A DNA stretch of 64,000 bases from Peptoniphilus lacydonensis (GCF_900106515.1 NZ_FNWF01000003.1:124001-188000); one strand, 5' to 3'. Positions 25,190 to 34,470 are shown, counted from the stretch's first letter. The notes: a model not told the origin generated them from the sequence alone. Numbers and translations are program-made.

Positions 25190-25471
25190 TTATAAAATTT
25201 CTTTTTCAATATTTAAAATTTCAATTTCTTCAAAGTTATCTATAAAATTTATTACTTTTTCTAAAGTTCTATCCACAACTTTTTTGTCATTTGACACAGT
25301 TGTAAATCCTATAACAGATTTTTGCCACTTGTTATTTTCAGACACTTCAGCAATTGAAATATTAAATTTATTTTTTGACTTTTCAATAATACTTTTTAAA
25401 ATAGTTCTCTTATCTTTTAGAGAACTTGCTCCGTAAATAAATATCTCTAAAGTACATATTCCTATTATCAT
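25190..25471 (-). CDS. DUF503 family protein
   Basis: 93 residues with the DUF503 signature: MIIGICTLEIFIYGASSLKD, then KRTILKSIIEKSKNKFNISI and AEVSENNKWQKSVIGFTTVS, ending in a helical FEEIEILNIEKEIL. Members are YlxP-like small proteins near rbfA/infB and otherwise uncharacterized. It is 11 bases from nth and may start that operon. Confidence 0.9.
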   Translation of the reverse strand: MIIGICTLEIFIYGASSLKDKRTILKSIIEKSKNKFNISIAEVSENNKWQKSVIGFTTVSNDKKVVDRTLEKVINFIDNFEEIEILNIEKEIL

Positions 25472-25616
25472 AATAATTATTATAACATGAATATATAATT
25501 CTTTATATTTTAATTTGAATTTTGAACTTATAGAATTTAAATTATTTTTACACTATAAAATATTAATTTTACTTAATTAAATGGAATTTAATCTAATTAT
25601 ATGATATATTTTAATC

Positions 25617-25630
25617 GCGGTAATTGCCGC
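25617..25630. promoter_or_regulatory. Palindrome upstream of the peptide transporter operon
   Basis: GCGGTAATTGCCGC, a GC-rich dyad in very AT-rich DNA, is 24 bases before the first gene and 11 bases before its AGGAGG. It could be an operator or a 5' mRNA hairpin. No regulator is assigned. Confidence 0.4.
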
Positions 25631-25654
25631 AAATAAAATATTTTAGGAGGAATC

Positions 25655-27175
25655 ATGAAAAGGATTACTTTAGTCTTAACTTTTTTTCTAGGAGTACTAC
25701 TTCTAGCAGGTTGTTCCAATTCAAAGGACAAAGCAGGAGATAGTGATAAAAAAAGCGAAGAAAACACACTAAGAGTAGCGATGGCTACAGAAATTGATTC
25801 GTTAGATCCATTTAAAATGACAGCTGGTGACACTGAAACTATTATGGATCAAGTTTTTGATGGATTATTCGATGTAGACACTAAAGGGAGTTTGGTTCCT
25901 GATTTAGCAGAGAGTTATTCTGTTTCAGAAGACGGAAAAACCTATGACTTTAAGTTAAAGAAGGATGTTTACTTTCACGATGGTAAGAAATTTGGTGCTG
26001 AAGATGTTTTATATACCTACGATGCCATGGCAGGTTTGACATCAAAGGAACCTCTTTCATCAAAATTTTCAATTATTGATAAAATTGAAGTTATTGATGA
26101 TTTAAATATTAGAGTTCATTTAAAGGAAAGACAAAATGGATTCATATATTTAACTTTAAGACCAATTGTTGAAAAAGATTATAAAGATAACGGAACTAAA
26201 CCAATAGGAACAGGTCCTTATGAATTTGTTTCTTACACTCCAGGAGAGGGTTTAAAGCTTAAAAAGTTTGAAAACTATCACAGAAAAGATCATATAGCTC
26301 ATTTTGAAAATGTTGAAGTAATAAGAATTACTGACAGACAAACTATGATAATGGCACTTAAAAATAAGGACTTAGATTTAGCTGATCGCATTTCATCAGA
26401 GGAAGCAGATGAACTTAAAGATTCTTGTAATATAGAAAGTTTTCCACAAAATCTAGTTCAAGTTATGGGTTTAAACAACAATTTTAAAGCTTTCCAAGAC
26501 AAAAATGTAAGACTTGCATTAAATTATGCAATTGATAGAGATGAAATCATAAAAAGCGCCGCAGAGGGAAATGCTACAAAACTATTTTCTTCTTTTTCAC
26601 CTGCTTTAAAAGAATACTTTGAAGATTTAGGAGAATATTATCCTCACGATGAAGAAAAAGCAAAAGAACTTTTAAAAGAAGCAGGTTATGAAAATGGACT
26701 TAGTTTTAAACTAACAGTTCCAAGTGATTATAAATATCACATGGACACAGCTGAACTTATCCAATCTCAACTAGAAAAAGTTGGCGTAAATGTTACTATC
26801 GATCCTATTGAATTTTCTACTTGGCTAACTAAAGTTTATAAAGATAGAGATTATGAAGCAACAGTTGTTGGATTTATAGGGTATCTTGATCCTGTTCAAA
26901 TTTTAGGAAGATACACTTCTGAAAATGAAAAGAACTACATTAATTTCAAATCAAAAGATTTTGATGTTGCCATTTCTAATGCAGAAAAAGCTTCAACAAA
27001 AGAAGAAGAAATTAAAAATATTAAAGAATCACAAAAAATTTTAGCAGAAGAAGCTGCATCTGTTTTCATAGCAGATCCAGACAACAATCAAGCACTCAGA
27101 AAAGGACTTACAGGTTTAAACCAATACCCTATTCAAAAATTAAATCTTGAGGATGTAAAATTAGAAAATGAGTAA
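25655..27175 (+). CDS. Oligopeptide/dipeptide-binding lipoprotein
   Basis: 506 residues, family 5 solute-binding protein (OppA/DppA group). Lipobox LLLAGCSN with the acylated Cys at about 22. Typical elements are IDSLDPFKMTAGDTETIMDQ, VFDGLFDVDTKG, GKTYDFKLKKDVYFHDGKKF, IGTGPYEFVSYTPGEGLKL, and NVRLALNYAIDRDEI. AGGAGG precedes the start. It is first of five plus-strand genes (binding protein, two permeases, two ATPases) that import di- or oligopeptides. It overlaps the next gene by 8 bases. The substrate could also be nickel or another small ligand, but the neighbourhood is peptide-like. Confidence 0.93.
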   Translation: MKRITLVLTFFLGVLLLAGCSNSKDKAGDSDKKSEENTLRVAMATEIDSLDPFKMTAGDTETIMDQVFDGLFDVDTKGSLVPDLAESYSVSEDGKTYDFKLKKDVYFHDGKKFGAEDVLYTYDAMAGLTSKEPLSSKFSIIDKIEVIDDLNIRVHLKERQNGFIYLTLRPIVEKDYKDNGTKPIGTGPYEFVSYTPGEGLKLKKFENYHRKDHIAHFENVEVIRITDRQTMIMALKNKDLDLADRISSEEADELKDSCNIESFPQNLVQVMGLNNNFKAFQDKNVRLALNYAIDRDEIIKSAAEGNATKLFSSFSPALKEYFEDLGEYYPHDEEKAKELLKEAGYENGLSFKLTVPSDYKYHMDTAELIQSQLEKVGVNVTIDPIEFSTWLTKVYKDRDYEATVVGFIGYLDPVQILGRYTSENEKNYINFKSKDFDVAISNAEKASTKEEEIKNIKESQKILAEEAASVFIADPDNNQALRKGLTGLNQYPIQKLNLEDVKLENE

Positions 27176-28109
27176 AATTTTCATTAAAAAGCTTATTTCC
27201 CTTTTTATTACACTATTTTTTGTAAGTCTAATAATTTTCTTTGTATTTCAGATTCTACCCGGAAATCCAGCAGAAATTATATTAGGAACAGAAGCGGATG
27301 AAGCTCAAGTTCTGGCTCTTGAAAAAGAGTTGGGACTTGATAAACCTATACTAGTAAGATATGGCAATTGGATAAAAGATATTTTAAGATTTAATATGGG
27401 TACTTCTTTAAAATATCAAGTTCCTGTAAAGGAGCTTTTTTTTAAGAAACTTCCTGTAACTTTATATTTAACTTTTTTTTCTTTATTTTTGTCTTTAATA
27501 ATAGCAATTCCCTTGTCTATTCAAATAACTGCAAAGTCTGATAAATGGTATTCTTCTATTATTACAGCCATAACACAACTTGGAATTTCAATTCCATCTT
27601 TTTGGCTTGCTTTTCTACTTATTTATCTATTTGCTGTTAAACTTGGATGGTTTAAAACTTTATCTTATAATGCAATGAGTGGTAGCTTTTTTCAAAAATT
27701 GTATAAATTCTTCTTGCCATCTCTTGCAATAGCAATTCCAAATATTGCAACTATTATAAGATATATGCAATCTGCAATTTTAGATGAAATTAATAAAGAT
27801 TATGTAAGAACTGCAAGGATGAAAGGTCTTCTTTTGAAGGATATTTTGTACAAACACGTCCTTAGAAATGCTCTAGTTCCTGTCATTACAATTATTGGCA
27901 TTAGCATAACTTCCAGTGTTGGCGGAAGTTTAATAGTTGAAAATGTATTTTCACTTCCAGGAATTGGATCATTAATTGTTCAGTCGATATCATCAAGAGA
28001 TTTCCCTTTAATACAATCAGTTGTTTTTGCTGTTGCTTTTATGGTAATCTTTATAAACTTAATTATAGATATACTTTATAGAATTGTAGATCCTAGGATT
28101 AGAGGTTAA
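27168..28109 (+). CDS. dppB: Peptide ABC transporter permease, DppB type
   Basis: 313 residues with six membrane helices. FFVFQILPGNPAEIILG near the N-terminus and the motif ATIIRYMQSAILDEINKDYV are followed by the EAA-like loop RTARMKGLLLKDILYKHVLR, and VENVFSLPGIGSLIVQSISS ends in IVDPRIRG. All are diagnostic of the DppB/OppB permease. It overlaps the binding-protein gene by 8 bases and is followed 1 base later by the second permease. Confidence 0.95.
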   Translation: MSKIFIKKLISLFITLFFVSLIIFFVFQILPGNPAEIILGTEADEAQVLALEKELGLDKPILVRYGNWIKDILRFNMGTSLKYQVPVKELFFKKLPVTLYLTFFSLFLSLIIAIPLSIQITAKSDKWYSSIITAITQLGISIPSFWLAFLLIYLFAVKLGWFKTLSYNAMSGSFFQKLYKFFLPSLAIAIPNIATIIRYMQSAILDEINKDYVRTARMKGLLLKDILYKHVLRNALVPVITIIGISITSSVGGSLIVENVFSLPGIGSLIVQSISSRDFPLIQSVVFAVAFMVIFINLIIDILYRIVDPRIRG

Positions 28110-28110
28110 T

Positions 28111-28926
28111 ATGATACGAGAAAATAAACTTTCAATTAATATAGGAAAATTTATCTTAATTATGTACTTTCTTATTTTTATTATTTCCATCTTTTGGACT
28201 CCTTTTAATCCAAACGAAATTGTTACAAATGAAAAATTCTTATCACCTTCACTAACTCACCCTTTTGGAACTGACAATATGGGCAGAGATATTTTATCTA
28301 GGATAATGGAGGGTACTAAGATTACAATTTTACTTTCCTTTGGGACAGTATTTTTTGCACTTATTTTTGGATCTATTATTGGAGCGTCGGCAGGTTATTT
28401 TGGTGGAAATGTAGATGAAATTCTTATGAGATTTATCGATTCATTAATGGCTTTCCCAGGAATTTTATTTGCAATGATGCTTGTTTTTATATTTGGTGCA
28501 GGTATTTTAAACACAATTATAGCAATTGGAACAATGTCAATTCCCTACTTTGCAAGAGTAGTTAGAAGTGGATTTCTGCAAGTGAAAGAATCTGCCTTTG
28601 TTAAATCTGCAATTGTAAAAGGTGCTAGCCCATTTTATATCGCAAAAAATCATATTTTCCCTAATATAAAAAATCAACTTATGGTAGCAATTATTTTATC
28701 AATATCTTCAGCAATATTATCTGAAGCAGGTCTTTCTTATTTAGGCTTAGGAGTTCGCCCGCCTCACCCTTCTTGGGGAAGAATGCTAAAGGAATCTCAA
28801 TCTTATTTTTCGCAGGCACCTTGGTATTTTATCTTTTCAGGACTAAATCTTTCACTTTTAGTCCTTGGTTTTACACTTTATGGAGAAAGTTTTAGAAATA
28901 AAAGACTTAAGGAGAAAAAAGCATGA
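28111..28926 (+). CDS. dppC: Peptide ABC transporter permease, DppC type
   Basis: 271 residues with six membrane helices. HPFGTDNMGRDILSRIMEGT is the DppC signature, then ARVVRSGFLQVKESAFVKSA and AKNHIFPNIKNQLM carry the ATPase-coupling loop, and LSYLGLGVRPPHPSWGRMLK follows. It pairs with the adjacent DppB-type permease. It overlaps the following ATPase gene by 4 bases. Confidence 0.95.
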   Translation: MIRENKLSINIGKFILIMYFLIFIISIFWTPFNPNEIVTNEKFLSPSLTHPFGTDNMGRDILSRIMEGTKITILLSFGTVFFALIFGSIIGASAGYFGGNVDEILMRFIDSLMAFPGILFAMMLVFIFGAGILNTIIAIGTMSIPYFARVVRSGFLQVKESAFVKSAIVKGASPFYIAKNHIFPNIKNQLMVAIILSISSAILSEAGLSYLGLGVRPPHPSWGRMLKESQSYFSQAPWYFIFSGLNLSLLVLGFTLYGESFRNKRLKEKKA

Positions 28927-29912
28927 ACAAATTATTAGAAGTTAAAGATTTGACAGTTGCTTTTAAATTAAATGATGCGTTAAAAAATGCAGTGAATCAT
29001 ATAAGTTTTGACTTATATGAAAAAGATTTTGTTGGACTTGTTGGGGAAAGTGGATGCGGCAAAACTGTTGCAACACAAACAATTTTAGGAATTCAAAGCC
29101 TTGATGCTAATATTTTATCAGGTTCATGCAAACTAAAAGATAAAGAAATTTTAAATATATCTGAAAAAGAATGGCAAAAATATAGAGCAACTTGTATTTC
29201 AACTATATTCCAAGAGCCAGGCTCTGCACTAAATCCACTTCAAAAAGTTGGAAAACAAATAGAAGAAGTTTTAAGAATTCACTATAATTTTTCTAAAGAA
29301 AAAAATAAAAAATTAGTATTAGAAACTATGGAAAAATGTGGTTTGAGAGATTCTGAAAACATTTATAATAAATATCCTCACGAATTATCTGGAGGAATGC
29401 AACAAAGAATAGTAATTGCCATGAGTCTTATTGCAAATCCTTATGTTTTAATAGCAGATGAGCCCACAACAGCACTTGATGCAAATATAGGAAAACAAAT
29501 AATCGAACTTTTTATGGAAATTAGTAAATTATACGACGGTGCAATACTTTTTATTTCTCACGATTTAAATTTAATTGAGAAAATATCTAAAAGAATTTTA
29601 GTAATGTATGCTGGTAGAATTGTGGAAAGTGCAAATACTAAAGATCTTTTAAAAAATCCACTACATCCTTACACAAAGGCTCTTATAAAAGCTGTTCCTT
29701 CTTATAAAAAAAGAGGAGAAAAACTTTATAATATTAGAGGAAAAGTCCCTGCACTTAAAAATAGAAACAATGAAGGTTGTCCTTTTTGGGATAGATGTGA
29801 TTACACAAAAGATATTTGCAAAATAAAGTTCCCTGAAAGCACCAATTTTAATGGTCACATTGTCAATTGTCATTTATACGGAGATGAAAATGCAAGAGTT
29901 ATTAAAAATTGA
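28923..29912 (+). CDS. dppD: Peptide ABC transporter ATPase, DppD type
   Basis: 329 residues. Walker A GESGCGKT (about 41-48), Q-loop FQEPGSALNP, signature LSGGMQQR, Walker B VLIADEPTTALD, and H-loop FISHDLNLI are all intact. The C-terminal oligopeptide-type extension contains CPFWDRCDYTKDIC and GHIVNCHL, a Cys-rich tail which in some DppD relatives binds an FeS cluster. It couples ATP hydrolysis to peptide import with the next gene. Confidence 0.95.
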   Translation: MNKLLEVKDLTVAFKLNDALKNAVNHISFDLYEKDFVGLVGESGCGKTVATQTILGIQSLDANILSGSCKLKDKEILNISEKEWQKYRATCISTIFQEPGSALNPLQKVGKQIEEVLRIHYNFSKEKNKKLVLETMEKCGLRDSENIYNKYPHELSGGMQQRIVIAMSLIANPYVLIADEPTTALDANIGKQIIELFMEISKLYDGAILFISHDLNLIEKISKRILVMYAGRIVESANTKDLLKNPLHPYTKALIKAVPSYKKRGEKLYNIRGKVPALKNRNNEGCPFWDRCDYTKDICKIKFPESTNFNGHIVNCHLYGDENARVIKN

Positions 29913-30669
29913 AAATATTGGAAAAACTTTTAAATCTTCTTCTTTATTTTTTCGCAAAAAAGAAAATATTGCATTAAAAAATATTAATTTTTCTATCTAT
30001 AAAGGTGAAATTTTTGGACTTGTTGGAGAAAGTGGATCTGGAAAAACTACTCTTTCAAATATAATTCTAAGACTTTTAAAAGAAAGTGAAGGCAAAATTT
30101 ATTTTAAAGGAAAAGATATTTCAAAGTTTTCTAAAGACGAACTATTTAATTATAGAAAAGAAGTTCAGATAGTTTTTCAAAATCCTTATTCTGCACTGAA
30201 CCCCAAAAAGACAATTGGATTTTCACTAAAAGAGATTTTAAATATTCATAATTTATACACTGAAGAAGAAAGAGATAAAAAAGTTTTAAAAATTTTAAAA
30301 GATATTGAGTTAGAAGAAGATGTCTTAGAACAATATCCAAGCAGTCTTTCTGGTGGTCAAAAACAGAGAATTGCCATTGGACAAGCTTTAATTATTAATC
30401 CAGAATTTCTAATAATAGACGAAGGAGTTTCGGCACTAGATGTAAGCATACAAGCACAAATTTTAAATTTAATAAAATCTTTGCAAGAGAAATATAACTT
30501 TACTTGTCTTTTTATTTCTCACGATTTAAATGTTATTTCTTATTTGTGTGACAGAATTGGAGTACTTCTAAATGGAGAACTTGTAGATTTATTTCAAACT
30601 GAAGATTTAAAAAATTCTAATCGAAATGAATACACAAAAAAACTTTTTTCTTCAATAAAATTTGATTAA
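29890..30669 (+). CDS. dppF: Peptide ABC transporter ATPase, DppF type
   Basis: 259 residues from 29890, chosen because GGAG lies six to seven bases upstream; starts at 29851 or 29884 lack this. Walker A GESGSGKT, Q-loop VFQNPYSALNPKKT, signature LSGGQKQR, Walker B FLIIDEGVSALD (Gly where most have Pro), H-loop FISHDLNVI. It overlaps the DppD gene by 23 bases. It is shorter than usual DppF (about 320) because the C-terminal oligopeptide extension is absent. It ends the operon, followed by a 13-bp terminator. Confidence 0.94.
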   Translation: MQELLKIENIGKTFKSSSLFFRKKENIALKNINFSIYKGEIFGLVGESGSGKTTLSNIILRLLKESEGKIYFKGKDISKFSKDELFNYRKEVQIVFQNPYSALNPKKTIGFSLKEILNIHNLYTEEERDKKVLKILKDIELEEDVLEQYPSSLSGGQKQRIAIGQALIINPEFLIIDEGVSALDVSIQAQILNLIKSLQEKYNFTCLFISHDLNVISYLCDRIGVLLNGELVDLFQTEDLKNSNRNEYTKKLFSSIKFD

Positions 30670-30671
30670 TA

Positions 30672-30716
30672 AAAAATAAAGCTGCAAATAACATTATTAC
30701 TTACAGCTTTATTTTT
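30672..30716. terminator. Bidirectional terminator
   Basis: A perfect 13-bp stem AAAAATAAAGCTG and CAGCTTTATTTTT with a 19-base loop serves both the peptide-transport operon (+) and the convergent thioesterase gene (-). Confidence 0.92.
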
Positions 30717-31227
30717 ATTTTAAAAATTCTCTTATTCCTCTATTATTTCTTCTTCTAATTTTATTTATTTCTCTTCTACTTTCATATCCTTCAATTATTT
30801 TTTTCTCTTCAAGAGTTTCAGGTTCAATAAGAGGTATCTTACCAGCTTCAGTCCCCTTGCACTTAAAAGTTAAAAAACAAAATGCTGCAAGTTCCATCTC
30901 TCCTGTCATTGATTCTTCTTTTACAAATTTTGTAAATACTTCTACAGAAGTATTGCCAACACCTGATATATATGTTGTCGCCGTTAAAAAATCACCTTGA
31001 TTTATTGGTCTAACAAAATTAAAACTATCACATGAAATAGTTGCAACTTTTCCTCTAGTATGCCTTATTGCACAAGTTCCAGAACTGTGATCTGCAATTT
31101 CAAAAAGTCTAGGACCGTACATTGTGCCACCAGTATTTAAATCAGTAGGCATAACTCCATAGGTAAAAACAACCTTTGACTCTGAAACTTTTTTTGAATT
31201 AGTAAAGGTATTTTGCAACTTCAGCAC
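30715..31227 (-). CDS. Acyl-CoA thioesterase (hotdog fold, YciA-like)
   Basis: 170 residues. The hotdog domain has VVFTYGVMPTDLNTGGTMYG with the catalytic Asp/Asn at the start, then LFEIADHSSGTCAIRHTRGK, VATISCDSFNFVRPINQGDF, and SVEVFTKFVKEESMTGEM. It hydrolyses acyl-CoA thioesters; chain length is unknown. The start at 31227 is GTG and overlaps psuG by 29 bases; a TTG at 31218 is an alternative. It is the last gene of the psuK-psuG transcript. Confidence 0.9.
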   Translation of the reverse strand: MLKLQNTFTNSKKVSESKVVFTYGVMPTDLNTGGTMYGPRLFEIADHSSGTCAIRHTRGKVATISCDSFNFVRPINQGDFLTATTYISGVGNTSVEVFTKFVKEESMTGEMELAAFCFLTFKCKGTEAGKIPLIEPETLEEKKIIEGYESRREINKIRRRNNRGIREFLK

Positions 31228-32122
31228 CTAACCTTGCGTTATTTTTTACTAAAGCAATATTTGATTCAAGAGATTTTCCATCAGTTACCTCCAAAACTTT
31301 TGATAATAAAAAAGGTGTTGTTTCTTTTCCATGAATTTCCTTTTCTTCTGCCTCTACAAGAGCTTTTTCTATTGCTTCATTAATTTTTTCTTCATCCATA
31401 GAATCTTTTTCTGGGATTGGATTTGTAAGAAGTATTCCACCACTTAGTCCAAGATTCCATTGTGTATTTGCCACATCTGCTGCTTCCTTTGGATTTTTTA
31501 TATTATAATCAACTTTGAATTCACTTTTTCTTGTAAAGAAAGCAGGCATATAATCTGTTTGATATCCAAATACTGGCACACCCTTTGTTTCAAGATACTC
31601 AAGTGTATGACCAATGTCAAGGATTGATTTACAACCTGCGCATACAATCATTATGTCATTTGACGCAAGTTCTTCAAGATCTCTTGAAATATCAAAGGTA
31701 ACCTCTGCATTTCTGTGAACTCCTCCAAGTCCACCTGTCACAAAAATCTTAATTCCAGCAAGTCTTGATGCAATAATTGTTGATGCAACAGTTGTAGCTC
31801 CATTTAGTCCCTTAGATACAATATATGCAAAATCTCTTCTTGATGTTTTTATAATATCCTCTGATGTTGCCATGAATTCTAATTCTTCATCTGTTAATCC
31901 AATTTTTATTTTTCCGCCAATAATAGCAGTTGTTGCAGGAACAGCACCATTTTCTCTAATAATTTCTTCACAAGCTTTTGCCGTTTCAATATTTTGTGGA
32001 TATGGCATTCCATGTGAAATAATTGTAGATTCAAGAGCAACTATTGGCACTCCATCTTCTCTTGCCTTTTTAACTTCATCACTGTATTCAACATATTTTT
32101 TTAACATTTCACTATTCATCAT
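31199..32122 (-). CDS. psuG: Pseudouridine-5'-phosphate glycosidase
   Basis: 307 residues, the usual PsuG (indigoidine synthase A family) length. Conserved blocks are VPIVALESTIISHGMPYPQN (about 25-44), FVTGGLGGVHRNAEVTFDIS, IMIVCAGCKSILDIGHTLEY, ETKGVPVFGYQTDYMPAFF, and LSGGILLTNPIPEKDSMD. It cleaves pseudouridine 5'-phosphate to ribose 5-phosphate and uracil. It overlaps psuK by 11 bases and forms a complete pseudouridine salvage pathway with it. Confidence 0.96.
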   Translation of the reverse strand: MMNSEMLKKYVEYSDEVKKAREDGVPIVALESTIISHGMPYPQNIETAKACEEIIRENGAVPATTAIIGGKIKIGLTDEELEFMATSEDIIKTSRRDFAYIVSKGLNGATTVASTIIASRLAGIKIFVTGGLGGVHRNAEVTFDISRDLEELASNDIMIVCAGCKSILDIGHTLEYLETKGVPVFGYQTDYMPAFFTRKSEFKVDYNIKNPKEAADVANTQWNLGLSGGILLTNPIPEKDSMDEEKINEAIEKALVEAEEKEIHGKETTPFLLSKVLEVTDGKSLESNIALVKNNARLGAEVAKYLY

Positions 32123-33182
32123 GCATCTCTCCCTTTAAATTATTTTCATTTAACTCTCTTGAACATGAATTATGACTTTTAAGTGTAATTCTAGCTGCAC
32201 ACTCTGCAGATAATAATCTCTTTTCAGTTTCAAAATTATTGTAGAGTCCATAGGAATACCCTGCCATGAAGGCATCACCTGCTCCACTTGCACTTACAAC
32301 ATCAACTTTTTTTGACTCTTTTTTAGTCTTAAAATTCTTATCAAAATAATAAGAACCATTGCTTCCATTAGTTATAACAAGACTGTTAAGACCCTCATTT
32401 AACAAAGAATCTCCTAATTTTTCAATTTCTCTTGTTTCAATTCCAACCAAAGCTTGTGCTTCATAAATATTTACTTTTAAAAAATAAATTTTGTCCAGTA
32501 AATTTTTTATTTTCATCACTTTTCTTGTGGAAACTCCATCAATTAAAAACTTGCCTTCTATATTTGTTAGCAAATAATTTAAAGTTTCTTCCTCTAAATT
32601 TGTATCTACAATTGTAAATTTTGCATTCTCTATTATCTTTTTATTTTTATCGATGTAATTTTTATCTATATTTTTTATTAGATCCATATCGCTTACAGCA
32701 ACATACATATCTTTAGATTCATCTAAAATTGCAAGATAATGTGGTGTAATACCTTCAGTTATCAAAACTTTGGATACATCTACATTTAATGAATTAAGTT
32801 CTGACAAAATATTTTTTCCTGCATCATCTTTCCCAAGAACAGAAAGAAAAGTTGTACTCACACCCAATCTAGTAAGATTCTCACAAATATTTCTTCCAAC
32901 TCCACCACTTGAATATTTAATTTTTCCAGGATTAGAATCCTTTCCTCTTAAAATATCAAAGGAGTAGCCTGTTATATCCATGTTACATCCGCCAAGGATT
33001 GCTACATAATTATCCTCTCTTAAAATATAACCCCTGCCAAGAATATAACCTGATGTGACCAAATTATTTATATGAGCAGAAACTCCAGGCCTTGTTATAT
33101 TAAGTTCATCAGCAATTTCTTGTTGTGATATTCTTGGATTTTTCTTTATTAAATTTATAATTTCCCTTTCCCTTGGTGTCAA
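32112..33182 (-). CDS. psuK: Pseudouridine kinase with N-terminal HTH domain
   Basis: About 357 residues. An N-terminal winged HTH (REREIINLIKKNPRISQQEI, ADELNITRPGVSAHINNLVT) of about 55 residues is followed by a PfkB-type kinase: NYVAILGGCNMDITGYSF, KIKYSSGGVGRNICENLTRL, and the ATP-site end VDVVSASGAGDAFMAGYSYG. It phosphorylates pseudouridine for PsuG. The start at TTG 33182 is preferred, with GAGGTG six bases before it; a GTG at 33191 would lie inside that site. The HTH suggests that the enzyme also controls its own promoter. Confidence 0.92.
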   Translation of the reverse strand: MTPREREIINLIKKNPRISQQEIADELNITRPGVSAHINNLVTSGYILGRGYILREDNYVAILGGCNMDITGYSFDILRGKDSNPGKIKYSSGGVGRNICENLTRLGVSTTFLSVLGKDDAGKNILSELNSLNVDVSKVLITEGITPHYLAILDESKDMYVAVSDMDLIKNIDKNYIDKNKKIIENAKFTIVDTNLEEETLNYLLTNIEGKFLIDGVSTRKVMKIKNLLDKIYFLKVNIYEAQALVGIETREIEKLGDSLLNEGLNSLVITNGSNGSYYFDKNFKTKKESKKVDVVSASGAGDAFMAGYSYGLYNNFETEKRLLSAECAARITLKSHNSCSRELNENNLKGEMHDE

Positions 33183-33190
33183 AAAAATCA

Positions 33191-33238
33191 CCTCTAATCA
33201 TTTAATTAGATTGTAATCAAAAGATTAGAGGTTGTCAA
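33191..33238 (-). promoter_or_regulatory. psuK promoter with a 9-bp inverted-repeat operator
   Basis: On the minus strand: -35 TTGACA (33238-33233), 17-base spacer, -10 TACAAT (33215-33210). A perfect inverted repeat CCTCTAATC (33191-33199) and GATTAGAGG (33223-33231) flanks the -10. It is the likely binding site for the HTH of PsuK. Confidence 0.8.
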
Positions 33239-33242
33239 TAAT

Positions 33243-33845
33243 TTATAAAAATTTTTCTTGATTTTCTTTTAATTTATCTTCGTGAATCGCTTCAATATAA
33301 CAATTTCTACAAAGTGGTTCATATTCTTCAACAGCTCCAAGTTCAACTCTCTTGTCGCTTTTTATTTTTCTATGAGAAACCCATGCATCTGTTCCGCATC
33401 TTTTGCATACTGCATGATGCTTATTTAAATAATCAACCTTAGGCATTATCTCTTTTACAATTTCAAAAGGTCTTGCCATGTAATCCATATCAAGTCCTGC
33501 CATTACAACAGTAATACCCATTGAAAGTATTTTTTCTAAATTTTTAATAACGACTTCTGGCTCGTCATTTAAAAATTGTATCTCGTCAATTCCTATTACT
33601 TCAGGTAAATTTTTCTTTGCAAAATCTAAAATTTCTCCAATTGATTCAACTTCAATAGCATCTAAAGAAATTTTATCATGAGTAACTATTTCAGACTTTG
33701 CGTATCTTTTATCCACAATCGGTTTAAAAGCAACTACTTTATAATTTGCAATAGAAAATCTTTTTAAGTCTTTTTCAAGAGAACTAGTTTTACCCGAAAA
33801 CATAGAACCTGTGTGTAGAATCATTCTGCCTTTATACTGATGCAT
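33243..33845 (-). CDS. tdk: Thymidine kinase (type II)
   Basis: 200 residues. The P-loop GSMFSGKTSSL (about 13-23) is followed by VIGIDEIQFLND with the catalytic Glu, MGITVVMAGLDMDYMARPFE, and four zinc Cys: C at HHAVCKRCGTDAW and then EYEPLCRNCYI. It phosphorylates thymidine. Tetrameric human-type TK fold. The start lies eight bases from the cyclophilin stop. Confidence 0.96.
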   Translation of the reverse strand: MHQYKGRMILHTGSMFSGKTSSLEKDLKRFSIANYKVVAFKPIVDKRYAKSEIVTHDKISLDAIEVESIGEILDFAKKNLPEVIGIDEIQFLNDEPEVVIKNLEKILSMGITVVMAGLDMDYMARPFEIVKEIMPKVDYLNKHHAVCKRCGTDAWVSHRKIKSDKRVELGAVEEYEPLCRNCYIEAIHEDKLKENQEKFL

Positions 33846-33853
33846 ATTAACTC

Positions 33854-34459
33854 TTAGCCTCTATATTCTTCAATTAAAGCTTTTTCTATTACAATATCAT
33901 CTAGTGGCTTATCCATAAAATCAATTTTTGATTTTGCAATATCGTCAACTACATCCATTCCATCAAAAACTTGTCCAAAAACTGTGTGTTTGCCATCTAG
34001 CCAAAATGCTCCTCCAAATTCTTTGTAAGCATTCCTAATTTCCTCTGGAAATCCACTTTTATCACCATCTTCTTCCCATTCAGAAATAATATAATTGGGA
34101 ATTTTATCTCCTTGAACTATAAAAAATTGTGATCCATTTGTATTTGGTCCAGCATTTGCCATAGAAACAGCTCCCCTAAAATTTCTAAAATTAGGATGGA
34201 ATTCATCATCAAAAGATTTTTTCCATTTACTTTCTCCGCCACGACCAGTTCCCGTAGGATCTCCACCTTGAATCATAAAATTTTCTATGACTCTATGAAA
34301 TATAATTTCATCATAATATTTATCTTCTATAAGTGAAATAAAATTTTCTACTGCAAGAGGTGCTGCCTCATCAAATAATCTTATTTTTATATCACCCCTA
34401 TTAGTTTTAAGAACTGCAACCTTTTCTCCAACTGTAGGTTTTTCAAATTGTTTTAACAT
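33854..34459 (-). CDS. Peptidyl-prolyl cis-trans isomerase (cyclophilin)
   Basis: 201 residues from 34459, preceded by AGGAG. Cyclophilin motifs are RGDIKIRLFDEAAPLAVENF, IIFHRVIENFMIQGGDPTGT, GTGRGGESKWKKSFDDEFHP, RGAVSMANAGPNTNGSQFF and GKHTVFGQVFDGMDVVDDI. Cytoplasmic, no signal peptide. It is upstream of tdk by eight bases. Its ribosome site overlaps the end of a MATE transporter fragment. Confidence 0.95.
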   Translation of the reverse strand: MLKQFEKPTVGEKVAVLKTNRGDIKIRLFDEAAPLAVENFISLIEDKYYDEIIFHRVIENFMIQGGDPTGTGRGGESKWKKSFDDEFHPNFRNFRGAVSMANAGPNTNGSQFFIVQGDKIPNYIISEWEEDGDKSGFPEEIRNAYKEFGGAFWLDGKHTVFGQVFDGMDVVDDIAKSKIDFMDKPLDDIVIEKALIEEYRG

Positions 34460-34470
34460 TTTTTCTCCTT

